NCBI GenBank assembly: GCA_047602295.1
Contig: JASGHP010000001.1
Coordinates: 5,456,001 to 5,520,000 of the forward strand
DNA: 64,000 bases
Reading direction: 5' to 3'
From: JACMLD01 sp047602295
Lineage (GTDB): Bacteria; Bacteroidota; Bacteroidia; Chitinophagales; Chitinophagaceae
Position 1 is the stretch's first letter; each line of letters opens with the position of its first letter. A program made the translations under genes and the position numbers. Below the pieces are notes generated by a model. The model was given only the letters and a program-made list of their open reading frames with translations. It had not been told where the DNA came from and searched no databases. Shown piece by piece: positions 17,755 through 26,428 of this stretch.

Positions 17755-18846
17755 TTACTTCGGTGCTTTACGATAAACAATGAATGTAACAATGGTAAAA
17801 ATAATATTCGGTATCCAGGCTGCCATCATAGGATGCAGGTTTCCTTTACTGGAAAACACAATGGAGAACCTGTCCATAATTACAAAAACTGCTGCGGCTA
17901 CTATGCCAAACGCCAAATGCAAACCACTGCCACCCCGGGTTTTTCTGCTGGCTACCACTGCACCTAATACTGTTAATATAACCACAGAAAAGGGAGTGGC
18001 TATACGCCGGTGAAATTCTACTTTGTAAGTATTAAGCCCCTCCGTACCGCGTTGCGTTTCCATGCTAATGAAATGCTGCAGCTCTGGTGAAGTAAGCTTG
18101 TCTTTCAAATATTCATCTCTTCTTAAATCTTTTGGAGTAATACTGAGATTAAGATTTACAGAGGGCAATTGCTTCACTGTTTCATGAACACCATCAATAG
18201 TTCTCTCAATAGCATTTTCTACTTTCCAGTTTTTATGTGCCGTGTCCCATCTAATGGATTCTCCCCGTAAGTTATAATAGACCTTATTGCCTTTTACTTT
18301 ATCTAGAAAAAAGCCGCTGGAAACTTTATTGGTCGTATCGTAATAACGAATGGCCACATAGGTGGTAGGATCTGATTTAATATAGAACGTTGTGTTCGAC
18401 ACCTGGCCAGTATAATAGGAACTATTGTTGTCTATATACCTTGCCTGGAAATCACTTCGTATAACATTGCCTACCGGAAAAACAAACATGTTGCAATACC
18501 ATAAAAAAGCACCCAACAAACACCCTCCAATAAAATAGGGTTGCAAAAAACGGCGAAACCTTACACCATTGGCCAATATGGCTACTATTTCAGAACGGCC
18601 AGCTAGTTTGGAGGTAAAATAAATAACCGCTATAAAAACCATTAGCGGAAAAATCATGGAGATGATAAACGGAATGAACCCGATATAATATTTGGTAAAA
18701 ATTTCTGAAGAACTAAGACCGGATTTTACAAAATCATCTGCTTTCTCACTGCTGTCTATCACAACAGAAATAATCGTAAGTGCCAGGATGGTAAAAACAA
18801 AAGTGACTAAGAAGTTTCTTATTATATACCTGTCAAGAATTTTCAT
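17755..18846 (-). CDS. LptF/LptG family LPS-export permease
   Basis: Inner-membrane permease of the LPS transporter (LptB2FG), YjgP/YjgQ family, 363 residues. Seen: N-terminal MKILDRYIIRNFLVTFVFT, the standard family start leading into helix 1; further helices at about 50-75 and 95-120; the conserved LAGRSEIVAILANGVRFRRFLQP coupling region (about 80-105) that contacts the ATPase; a long soluble jellyroll domain (about 125-275) with NTTFYIKSD; and three C-terminal helices. F and G paralogs cannot be told apart safely here. A minus-strand TATTTTTG promoter is found 39 bases upstream of the start codon. lpxB follows on the same strand, so two LPS genes sit together. Confidence 0.88.
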   Translation of the reverse strand: MKILDRYIIRNFLVTFVFTILALTIISVVIDSSEKADDFVKSGLSSSEIFTKYYIGFIPFIISMIFPLMVFIAVIYFTSKLAGRSEIVAILANGVRFRRFLQPYFIGGCLLGAFLWYCNMFVFPVGNVIRSDFQARYIDNNSSYYTGQVSNTTFYIKSDPTTYVAIRYYDTTNKVSSGFFLDKVKGNKVYYNLRGESIRWDTAHKNWKVENAIERTIDGVHETVKQLPSVNLNLSITPKDLRRDEYLKDKLTSPELQHFISMETQRGTEGLNTYKVEFHRRIATPFSVVILTVLGAVVASRKTRGGSGLHLAFGIVAAAVFVIMDRFSIVFSSKGNLHPMMAAWIPNIIFTIVTFIVYRKAPK

Positions 18847-18884
18847 TACTGGGAAATAACAACCCGGTTAGCCAGGTTTGCGGC

Positions 18885-18892
18885 CAAAAATA
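18885..18892 (-). promoter_or_regulatory. TAnnTTTG -7 promoter element before the LptF/G gene
   Basis: TATTTTTG on the minus strand, exact consensus, 38 bases before the ATG at 18846. Confidence 0.6.
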
Positions 18893-18971
18893 GGCTAAAA
18901 TTTGTTGCTGATACGTTATATCCGTGCATGTTATAAAAGCATGCGCAGATTTAAAATAGAAAAAATTTAAT

Positions 18972-18979
18972 TATATTTG
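18972..18979 (+). promoter_or_regulatory. TAnnTTTG element just ahead of a hairpin with T-run
   Basis: TATATTTG exact consensus. A 9-bp hairpin with ATTTTTAT tail starts 10 bases downstream (18990-19018). Confidence 0.45.
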
Positions 18980-18989
18980 GCCAATCAAC

Positions 18990-19018
18990 ATTGCCGCCGT
19001 TTTGGTGGCAATATTTTT
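18990..19018 (+). terminator. Terminator-like hairpin or attenuator
   Basis: ATTGCCGCC / GGTGGCAAT, 9 pairs with one G-U, loop GTTTT, tail ATTTTTAT. It sits directly after a promoter element, so it would give a very short RNA or act as an attenuator for the gene at 19165. Confidence 0.5.
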
Positions 19019-19094
19019 ATAACCAAGTAAAATTGCAGAATCGTAACCCACTATTGAAGCAAGCCTTTTAGTGATAAGCCTTTCTCAACTACTA

Positions 19095-19102
19095 TAACTT
19101 TG
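19095..19102 (+). promoter_or_regulatory. TAnnTTTG -7 promoter element before the gene at 19165
   Basis: TAACTTTG exact consensus, 62 bases before the ATG. Confidence 0.5.
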
Positions 19103-19164
19103 TAAAAACGGGCTGGTATAATTAAAAAATAATTAAACTCTGCTCGCAAAATCAAATTGTCCTA

Positions 19165-19512
19165 ATGAAGAAAAACAATATTCCAGGGTCGGCAAGTGCA
19201 GGAAATTCCTCCTCTTTTGCTGACGGCATTAAAAGTTATCGCTGGGTTATTGTTTGGTGCATATTTCACCTTTGCGCACTAATACTATCTTATAAAGAAG
19301 TAAAATTTTTCAACAATACCGGCGAGCCGCGTACTGATCGTTTCTGGCCTTTTGTAAAATTTACTTACCCCTATTTTCTTCCAGACGATAATGCCACTTA
19401 TTTCACCTTCAATGGCTTCTTTACTCAATACGACTGGTCAGAATTCTCCTTTTACACCGGCATCGTTTTATTGTTTATTCTCTTGCGCTTTGTTTACAGG
19501 AAATCAGAATAA
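19165..19512 (+). CDS. Unrecognised two-helix membrane protein
   Basis: 115 residues; I do not recognise the family. Seen: a Ser/Ala-rich N-terminus (GSASAGNSSSFADG), a first hydrophobic helix WVIVWCIFHLCALILSY (about 27-43), a polar aromatic-rich middle (FFNNTGEPRTDRFWPFVKFTYPYF, DDNATYFTFNGFFTQYDWSEF) and a second helix FYTGIVLLFILLRFVY near the C-terminus, ending in basic RKSE. The layout suggests two helices with an extracytoplasmic loop rich in Phe, Tyr and Trp. It is transcribed against its neighbours (tgt and LptF/G are both on the minus strand), with its own promoter element, and ends 6 bases short of the tgt stop. Confidence 0.7.
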   Translation: MKKNNIPGSASAGNSSSFADGIKSYRWVIVWCIFHLCALILSYKEVKFFNNTGEPRTDRFWPFVKFTYPYFLPDDNATYFTFNGFFTQYDWSEFSFYTGIVLLFILLRFVYRKSE

Positions 19513-19517
19513 TTTTT

Positions 19518-20657
19518 TTACAACCGTTGTTTTAATACTGGAATGATATTATTTTTCCAGCTTGTAAAGTCTCCCTGCAAAATATGATTTCTTGCTTCGC
19601 CTACCAGCCAAAGATAAAAGGCCAGGTTGTGCACACTGGCAATAGTGAGACCTAGTATTTCTTTTGATTTGATGAGATGACGCAGGTATGCTTTGCTGTA
19701 GTAATTACTCAGCGCAACTGGTATGCCGTCGTCCAGTACAGAAAAATCCTTCTCCCACTTCTTATTGTCTATATTAATGACGCCTTTGCTGGTAAAAAGC
19801 ATGGCATTTCTTCCGTTGCGTGTAGGCATTACACAATCAAACATGTCTATGCCCAAAGCAATACTTTCCAATATATTCCATGGTGTACCTACACCCATCA
19901 GGTAACGGGGTTTATTAACCGGTAATAAATTGCAACAAAGGCTGCAGTATTCATACATCATTTCTTCCGGTTCTCCCACACTAAGACCGCCAATGGCATT
20001 GCCAACAGCATTCTTTGAAGCAACAAATTCGGCAGAGGCTTTGCGCAAATCTGCATAAGTGCTACCCTGAACAATGGGAAAAAGGTTTTGGGTGTAACCA
20101 TATTTATCAGGTGTATTATTGAAGTGGGCAATACACCTGTCTAACCAGCTATGGGTAAGCTCCATGCTTTTTTTGGCATATTTATATTCGCTGGGGTAAG
20201 GCGGGCATTCATCAAAAGCCATAATGATATCTCCACCAATAATACGCTGAGTGTCCATTACATTTTCCGGCGTAAAGAGATGCCTGCTTCCGTCTACATG
20301 GCTTTGAAAAACCACTCCCTCTTCGGAAATTTTTCTATTTGCAGCCAATGAAAAAACCTGGTAGCCGCCACTATCTGTGAGAATAGGACGTGGCCATCCA
20401 TTAAATTTATGCAACCCGCCAGCTGCTTCCAACGTTTCCAGGCCGGGGCGAAGGTAGAGATGATAAGTATTGCCCAAAATGATTTGTGCATTCACTTCTT
20501 CCAACAACTGTTGCTGGGAAACGGCTTTAACGCTTCCCACTGTTCCTACAGGCATAAAAATGGGTGTCAGTATTTCACCATGGTCGGTTGTAATTTTTCC
20601 CACCCTTGCTGCAGAGTCCTTGTCTGTAAGTTGTAAATCGAATTGTAAAGCTGCCAT
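19518..20657 (-). CDS. tgt: Queuine tRNA-ribosyltransferase
   Basis: Exchanges guanine 34 for the queuosine precursor in GUN-anticodon tRNAs. About 379 residues from the ATG at 20657 (a 4-residue longer start exists at 20669). Seen: ITTDHGEILTPIFMPVGTVGSVKA, LGNTYHLYLRPG, LTDSGGYQVFSLA with the general-acid Asp, MAFDECPPYP, AIGGLSVGEP, LMGVGTP and DMFDCVMPTRNGRNAMLFT with the nucleophile Asp. The zinc site of proteobacterial Tgt (CxCxxC plus His) is only partly present: the region before AYLRHL reads IPVALSNYYSK with no Cys, while the His of SVHNL is kept. I recall the same loss in other Bacteroidota Tgt proteins. Confidence 0.93.
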   Translation of the reverse strand: MAALQFDLQLTDKDSAARVGKITTDHGEILTPIFMPVGTVGSVKAVSQQQLLEEVNAQIILGNTYHLYLRPGLETLEAAGGLHKFNGWPRPILTDSGGYQVFSLAANRKISEEGVVFQSHVDGSRHLFTPENVMDTQRIIGGDIIMAFDECPPYPSEYKYAKKSMELTHSWLDRCIAHFNNTPDKYGYTQNLFPIVQGSTYADLRKASAEFVASKNAVGNAIGGLSVGEPEEMMYEYCSLCCNLLPVNKPRYLMGVGTPWNILESIALGIDMFDCVMPTRNGRNAMLFTSKGVINIDNKKWEKDFSVLDDGIPVALSNYYSKAYLRHLIKSKEILGLTIASVHNLAFYLWLVGEARNHILQGDFTSWKNNIIPVLKQRL

Positions 20658-20948
20658 AAAAACCTGCAATTTACTGGCTCATTTTGGATTGACGGGCATT
20701 TAAAATTGGTTTCGCAGATTTTATAGTAAAACCAATGCTGGTTTTGCCCTAGGGATAACTGTAATGCAATCCCATATTCGTTTAAAGCAGGCGTTAAGAT
20801 GCCGACAGCCATAATATCTTCCTTATGAGAAGCTTTGTGTGGCCGCAGCAAGCCATTTTGTTCACACAATGCAAATTTTTACCCTTTGCTTCTTTGCTTA
20901 TTCCTATTTTCGCACCCGATTTTGGATTGCCCCTAAACCGTTGACTGC

Positions 20949-22085
20949 ATGAACCTAACCGAGCAATTGAAGCTACATATGTGGGATATATTTTTTTACC
21001 TTTTTGTGTTGGTTACTTTAGTACAACTCTTGTACTATTTGTTCTTTTTCAAACGGGTGGCTTACTATGTTAAAAAAGAAAAAAGCACATCTCAGCAGCA
21101 TCCTGTAAGTGTTATTGTGTGTGCAAGAGATGAAGCCGGCAATATTGTGCAGAACCTGCCTGGTGTGCTTGTACAAACTTATCCTTCTTCTCACGAAGTA
21201 ATTGTGGTAAATGACAACAGCATTGATGAAACAAAATACCTGCTGGATGAACTTAAGAAAACATTCAAACACCTGCAGCCTGTAAACCTTGACTATGAGG
21301 CAAAACTTATTCCCGGAAAAAAATACCCGCTTTCTATTGGCATAAAAGAGGCAAGGCACGAAATAGTTTTATTAACGGATGCTGATTGTGTACCTGCCAG
21401 CGAATTTTGGATGCAGAAAATGCAGGATGGTTACGATAATGGTATTGAAATTGTGCTTGGTTATGGCGCTTACAATAAAAAGCCCGGCTTGCTAAACAAG
21501 CTTATTCGTTTTGAAACATTTCATACTGCACTTCAATATTTTTCTTATGCTTTGGCCGGCGTACCTTATATGGGCGTTGGCAGAAATCTTTCTTACACAA
21601 AGAAATTATTTTTTCAAAACAAGGGCTTCTCTTCGTTGAACCATGTTGCCGGCGGTGATGATGACTTGTTTATAAATATGGTAGCCACCAAAACAAATAC
21701 GGCGGTTGTAATAGATCCGGAATCAGTGACTTTATCTGAGCCTAAAAAAACATGGGAAGATTGGATACGCCAAAAGACAAGACATTACAGTACAGGTAAA
21801 TTTTATAAAGGCAAACACAGATGGTTGCTGGGGCTTTATGCAGGCAGTCATTTTCTTTTTTACCCGCTTTTTATTTTCAGCTTATTGTTTTTCGATTGGC
21901 GTTTAGCACTGCTTGTATTTGCATTGCGCAGTGCAGTGCAGGGATGGATTTTTTATAAGAGCATGGAAAAACTGAATGAAAAAGATTTGTGGCCGTGGTG
22001 GTGGTTATTCGACATCTGGATGTTTGCGTATTACATCATTTTTGCACCTGCATTATGGGAAAAACCACGGAAAAGCTGGAATTAA
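20949..22085 (+). CDS. Membrane-anchored GT2 family glycosyltransferase
   Basis: Family 2 glycosyltransferase with membrane anchors, 378 residues. Seen: an N-terminal helix (about 12-33: DIFFYLFVLVTLVQLLYYLFFF), the GT-A start HPVSVIVCARDEAGNI, NDNSIDET, the DADCVPAS motif (the DxD-equivalent that binds the metal and UDP-sugar), HVAGGDDDLFINM (acceptor-side ED/GDDD motif) and a late QKTRHYSTG, the Q/RxxRW-like element, followed by two or three C-terminal helices. This layout matches processive or polyprenol-linked GT2 enzymes. Acceptor and donor unknown. rsmG overlaps its 3' end by 31 bases, so the two are probably translated from one message. Confidence 0.85.
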   Translation: MNLTEQLKLHMWDIFFYLFVLVTLVQLLYYLFFFKRVAYYVKKEKSTSQQHPVSVIVCARDEAGNIVQNLPGVLVQTYPSSHEVIVVNDNSIDETKYLLDELKKTFKHLQPVNLDYEAKLIPGKKYPLSIGIKEARHEIVLLTDADCVPASEFWMQKMQDGYDNGIEIVLGYGAYNKKPGLLNKLIRFETFHTALQYFSYALAGVPYMGVGRNLSYTKKLFFQNKGFSSLNHVAGGDDDLFINMVATKTNTAVVIDPESVTLSEPKKTWEDWIRQKTRHYSTGKFYKGKHRWLLGLYAGSHFLFYPLFIFSLLFFDWRLALLVFALRSAVQGWIFYKSMEKLNEKDLWPWWWLFDIWMFAYYIIFAPALWEKPRKSWN

Positions 22086-22705
22086 TTTTACAGTATTTTG
22101 GAGAGTTTACTGACGAGCAACTGCAGCAGCTTGCCGCACTGGAAGAAGTGTATACAGAATGGAACAGCAAAATAAATGTCATCTCACGCAAAGACATTGA
22201 AAGCTTATACGAAAAACATGTTTTGCATTCATTAAGCATAGCAGCAGTATTTGATTGCGTTCCTGGTACAGAAATACTTGATCTTGGTACAGGCGGTGGA
22301 TTTCCTGGTATTCCATTGGCAATTTTTTATCCTGAAGCAAAATTTCAACTGGTAGATAGCATTGGAAAAAAATTGAAAGTGGTTGACGCTGTTGTAGAAG
22401 CAACAGGTTTAAAAAATGTAACAACATTACACAGCCGCGCAGAAGAAATCAAGAATAAAAAATTTGATGCTGTTGTATCAAGAGCAGTGGCGCCACTGGG
22501 CGATTTGTGGCGTTGGTCTAAACCATTACTGAAGAAAAAAAATGCTGCCAACCCCAGCAACATCAATGGTTTAGTATGTCTCAAAGGCGGAGACCTTGCA
22601 CAAGAAATTTCTGATAGCCAGTGCAGACCCAAAATCATGGAAATATATGATATCTTTAAAGTGGAATCATTTAAAGATAAGTTCCTGCTACATGTTTCCG
22701 CCTAA
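22055..22705 (+). CDS. rsmG: 16S rRNA (guanine-527 N7) methyltransferase
   Basis: Methylates G527 of 16S rRNA with S-adenosylmethionine. From the ATG at 22055 it has 216 residues, the common size. Seen: NVISRKDIESLYEKHVLHSLSI (the RsmG/GidB signature, about 40-60), the SAM-binding motif ILDLGTGGGFPGIPLAIFYPE, LVDSIGKKL and VVSRAVAPLG. The frame is open 22 codons further upstream, but that part is inside the glycosyltransferase gene and is not family-like. It overlaps the glycosyltransferase by 31 bases. This gene is not beside mnmG as it is in many bacteria. Confidence 0.93.
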   Translation: MGKTTEKLELILQYFGEFTDEQLQQLAALEEVYTEWNSKINVISRKDIESLYEKHVLHSLSIAAVFDCVPGTEILDLGTGGGFPGIPLAIFYPEAKFQLVDSIGKKLKVVDAVVEATGLKNVTTLHSRAEEIKNKKFDAVVSRAVAPLGDLWRWSKPLLKKKNAANPSNINGLVCLKGGDLAQEISDSQCRPKIMEIYDIFKVESFKDKFLLHVSA

Positions 22706-22771
22706 AGCCTGATCGTAATATTACCAGTTCGTGGTATTGCTCCCTATATCAAATAACCTCAACTTTGCAAC

Positions 22772-23416
22772 ATGACGATAACAGTATGTATTGTTGATGA
22801 CAATAAAGATATTCGCTCTGCACTAGAGCAGATCATCATCATGTCTGATGGCTACCGCTTATTGGGAAGTTTTTCCAGTGCAGAAGAAGCCATTGAAAAA
22901 ATACCTGCGTTAAGCCCGCAAGTTGTATTAATGGACATTAACCTGGGTGGTATGAGTGGTATAGAATGTGTGCGCCAGTTGAAACCCATGCACCCGGATA
23001 TTTTGTACATGATGTGTACAGTGTATGAAGAAGATGAAAAAATATTTGAGGCGCTGAGTGCCGGAGCAAACGGTTATATACTGAAGAAAACTGCGCCAGG
23101 CAAACTGCTTGAGGCCATAAAAGAATTAAGTGAAGGTGGTGCGCCTATGAGCAGCCAGATAGCCCGTAAAGTAGTGGCTGCTTTTAGGGGCAAGCCTGTA
23201 AACGAAGGCCCGATACAAGAAGACAAGACCATCAATATTTTGTCTACAAGGGAAAAAGAAATATTGGAACATCTCTCTAAAGGACTGTTATACAAGGAAA
23301 TCGCTAATAGTCTTTATATAAGCCCTGAGACTGTACGCAAACATGTTTATCATATTTACGAGAAACTGCACGTTAACAACAGAGTAGAGGCTGTAAACAA
23401 GTATTTCGGCAGATAG
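22772..23416 (+). CDS. NarL/FixJ-type response regulator
   Basis: Two-domain DNA-binding response regulator, 214 residues. Receiver (1-120): acidic pair Asp10/Asp11 (IVDDN), phospho-acceptor Asp55 (VVLMDINLGG), Thr83 and Lys105 (YILKKTAPG). LuxR-type helix-turn-helix at about 150-210: LSTREKEILEHLSKGLLYKEIANSLYISPETVRKHVYHIYEKLHVNNRVEAV. It has SPETVRKH, unlike the SPRTVE form of the four regulators in the 49-56 kb island, so it belongs to a different subgroup. No kinase gene is beside it. A CAACTTTG element ending 5 bases before the ATG is one base off the promoter consensus. Confidence 0.93.
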   Translation: MTITVCIVDDNKDIRSALEQIIIMSDGYRLLGSFSSAEEAIEKIPALSPQVVLMDINLGGMSGIECVRQLKPMHPDILYMMCTVYEEDEKIFEALSAGANGYILKKTAPGKLLEAIKELSEGGAPMSSQIARKVVAAFRGKPVNEGPIQEDKTINILSTREKEILEHLSKGLLYKEIANSLYISPETVRKHVYHIYEKLHVNNRVEAVNKYFGR

Positions 23417-23657
23417 TATCTGTTTAATACTGTTTAACGTTTTGGCGACAATTTCTCAACAATTGGATGAAATAAATACTACTAAAGTGGTATTGTGGTA
23501 TACCCGGTGAGTTTCTACTTTTATTGTGCAAAAAAGGGATGCTTAGAACAAATACTGTACAACCATTACAACCTTACCTTTTATTCAGAGGCTTTTGATT
23601 ATCATCTGATTTTTGATATTGTAAAGCTCAAAAAACCGAATTCCTGGCTCATTAAGC

Positions 23658-23692
23658 AAAAAGCCGCTTCACAGAAATGAAGCGGCTTTTTT
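23658..23692 (+). terminator. Strong bidirectional intrinsic terminator
   Basis: Perfect 14-bp stem (AAAAAGCCGCTTCA and complement), loop CAGAAA, T-run. It lies between the response regulator and the converging M1 peptidase gene. The 240 bases before it hold no convincing gene. Confidence 0.88.
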
Positions 23693-23707
23693 GTTCTTAA
23701 AAGAAGA

Positions 23708-25704
23708 TTACCATTTTATTTCAAGCTTGTTGTCTTTCCTGTTTATGTCTGCCATGCGGTGACTGGGGTCTATCTCTGCCACCGTGACATCTGCAAGCTT
23801 ACGATCAGTTTCTATAACGTAAGATGGATTAGTCCAATTCCATTCATCATATACCTTACGCGGCACAGCAGGGTCTTCTGCAGGCTTTGCGCCAAACATT
23901 AAATCCATAGGAATGTAATGCATTTCTTTGCTCCCATCTTTAAATGTTAGTTGCAAATCAATAGGCATAGGCATTTTGCCTTTGTTTACCAGCCTGATTT
24001 TTGTTTTGCCGCCCTCTTCCCATAAGCTATCAATGCTGTAATCAATGGTTTTGGTAGTATTTACAAAATATTCGCGATACCAATCCAGCTTAAGGCCGCT
24101 TGCTTTTTCTGCTACCTGTATCAGGTCATTTACATTGGGGTGCTTAAACCTCCATTGATTATAATAATCCAGCAAAATTTTATCGCGTGTTTGCGCCCCA
24201 ACAACATAACCCAATTGCGCCATAAACACTGCACCTTTAGAATATGCAGCATTGCTATAAGCATAGTTGGTATTGAAATGATCGGCGTGTGTTGTCAATG
24301 GTTCTTCAAAACCACTTTTCTGTAATCCGAAATATCCTAAATAAGAATCTCCGTTATCTTCTGGTATCTGGGCTAAATAATCCGTCAGTTTTTTATCGCC
24401 AGGGTTGTGTTGTAGTGCTGCCTGAAAATTCTCACGGGTAGATTTACCATAATAATTCCTTGATACAAGATCTTCTGCATAAGAAGTAAAGCCTTCATCC
24501 ATCCATGCATATTCACTTTCATTAGTACCCATCATCATTTGGTACCAGCTATGCATCCACTCGTGAAAAACGACATCTGTACCAGCGCCTTTTAGCAAAG
24601 TGGCCATAGGATATTCCATGCCGCCATCACCGCCTTGTATAAAAGAATATTGTTTGTAAGGATACTTGCCAAATGTTTTATCCATAAATGGCAAAACTTT
24701 AGCTGCTTTGTCAAGCACTGTTTCCCATTCTTCTTTATAATTTTCTACAAAGTTGTTGGCGTCATTACCATATTGCTGCTTGGCATTAGCAGAAAGGTTA
24801 TTGTATTGCGCTTTTAATTTTTCCGGCACTATTTTATAGAATGCATGCAATACCATTCCATCTCTTACGGCTTTGCTTAGATGAATATATTCAGCGTCTG
24901 CCGCCCAAACAAAATCATGCACATTAGGTGCAGAGAAAATCCATTTTAATGTATTGCCGGCAGGTGCTGCAACTTTAGTTCCTGCAGCTTCATAACCATG
25001 GCCTATTTGCGCAGCATTTTGCAAATACCCGGTTGCGGCTATTGTGTATTTTTTGTTTATGCTTATAGATACATCATAATCTCCCCAAACACCATAAAAC
25101 TCCCTGGCAACATAAGGTGTAGGGTGCCAGCCTTCATAATCATACTCACAAAGCTTAGGTACCATTGGCTCATGCTGAATTGCACGCCTTCTGCATTATC
25201 TCTTCCGCTTCTTCTTATTTGTACGGGCACTTGCGCTTCAAACTCAAGATCGAATGTTACAGATGCTTTTGGCAAAATCGGTTTGTCCAGCATTACTTCC
25301 AAAATGGTTTCGTGCAGTTTTGTTTTTTGCTCTACACCATTCAGCTTTATCCATTTTACTTTCTGATAGCCAATTTCATCTGGTTTCAGGTTTTGAATCC
25401 TGTCACGCACCCTCCCATCCCAATCTGGTCTGTTATTTACGAGTGTTTGCCCAAGTATGCGGCTGCGGTTGTCCATCATACTGTTGGGTTGAAACGCGTT
25501 CCAATACAAATGATAAAACACTTTTGTCAGTGTATCGGGTGAATTATTGGTGTACACAAGTTTTTGTTTGCCGCTGAATTTATTAGCCTCAACATCCATA
25601 ACAACATCCATTGTATATTTTACATGCTGTTGCCAGCGATTGGGTTGTGCAATAGCAGTAATTGCTAGTGAAAAAAATAGGGCAAAAGAGAGAAGTCTTA
25701 GCAT
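23708..25704 (-). pseudogene. M1 family metallopeptidase, single-base frameshift
   Basis: Exported zinc aminopeptidase of family M1, about 665 residues if repaired. The N-terminal part (25704 down to about 25160) has a signal peptide (residues 1-19) and the M1 saddle domain; the C-terminal part (25165 down to 23708) carries the exopeptidase motif GGMEYP and the zinc motif HEWMH with the third ligand in WMDEGFTSYAED. The upstream frame reads SMSQWYLSFVS, but the expected continuation SMSQWYPKLCEYDYEGWHPTPYV appears in the next frame, so one C is missing from TAC-CTAAG near 25158 (TACCCTAAG would restore it). Catalytic motifs are intact, so either a fresh mutation or an assembly error. Confidence 0.85.
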
Positions 25705-25791
25705 TATCTGAGTGGTTTAAAAACTATAAAATTCCTGCAAATAAAGGTATCCGGTCGTTAAAAAGGAAATAAACTTTCATGTGTTAAATGC

Positions 25792-25824
25792 GAAACACCC
25801 CTCCTTTGCAGGAAGGGGTGTTTC
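25792..25824 (-). terminator. Hairpin downstream of the PepSY-like gene
   Basis: GAAACACCCC / GGGGTGTTTC, 10 bp plus inner CC/GG pairs. The T-run on the minus strand is weak (GTGTTTCGCATTT), so termination strength is uncertain. Confidence 0.5.
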
Positions 25825-25863
25825 TGGAATAACTGCTCAGGTTATCTATCTGTATAGTAATGA

Positions 25864-26313
25864 CTAGATTGTAATAACATCTTTCACCAGCCTGCCATCC
25901 TCATTAAAATACAGGTACTTTTTCTCAATGTCATTCTTTTTAACAAAAAGCCTGTATTGTATGCCGTTGTTTTTGCTTTCTACACGGGTAGCGGTTTTTA
26001 CTTCCCAATCTGTAAACTTGCTTTTGCTATAACCGTCTTTTACTGTTGATGGCAAAGTTTCTTCTGCAATATCTTTTTCTGTCTGCAGCCATACGCCCTT
26101 GCTGCTGAATTTAGATTCATATTTTACGCCATCCTTTTCGTAAGTAACCTGGAAATTGCTAAGCTTGTCTTTCCATTCAACATTTTTTGTGTCGGGGTAC
26201 TTCTCTTTAAATGCTTCTGTTACTTCAGCAGGCACTTTACGTATTTGTGCATCTGCATGGTTAATTATTGACAACAAAAAAAGCAACATCGTTGCCATGA
26301 ATATCTTTTTCAT
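25864..26313 (-). CDS. Periplasmic PepSY-like (DUF2874 / BLIP-like fold) protein
   Basis: 149-residue exported protein of the PepSY-like group common in Bacteroidota. Seen: a signal peptide (1-22, MKKIFMATMLLFLLSIINHADA) followed by two tandem alpha-beta modules. Each has a helix and a W-rich strand pattern: VTEAFKEKYPDTKNVEWKD ... FQVTYEKDGVKYESKFSSKGVWLQTEKDI, then LPSTVKDGYSKSKFTDWEVKTATRV ... QYRLFVKKNDIEKKYLYFNEDGRLVKD. The repeated F-x-(D/N)-WE-V and KYLYFNEDG elements are typical. Function unknown; related proteins occur beside two-component systems and peptidases. Here it lies upstream of the broken M1 peptidase on the same strand. Confidence 0.8.
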   Translation of the reverse strand: MKKIFMATMLLFLLSIINHADAQIRKVPAEVTEAFKEKYPDTKNVEWKDKLSNFQVTYEKDGVKYESKFSSKGVWLQTEKDIAEETLPSTVKDGYSKSKFTDWEVKTATRVESKNNGIQYRLFVKKNDIEKKYLYFNEDGRLVKDVITI

Positions 26314-26428
26314 ACTTCATTTTTTATTGAGGTATGTTATTACAATATCATGCCAATGGTTTTTCGGCCGCGTTTTATATTGTTTAGGTTTTGTGAAATG
26401 ATGGAATGAAGAAAAGATTCCACATCAA

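Larger units (their letters stand above)
18847..19164. other. Gene-free 318-base region between divergent genes, with promoters and a hairpin
   Basis: It holds the lptF/G promoter (minus, 18885-18892), a second promoter-like element on the plus strand (18972-18979) followed by a terminator-like hairpin (18990-19018), and a third element (19095-19102) near the start of the next gene. No ORF above 20 codons is convincing. Confidence 0.6.

Noticed and set aside
23495..23680. 61-codon plus-strand frame before the 23658 terminator
   Set aside because: No family-like pattern, AT-rich, and its end runs into the stem of a strong terminator.
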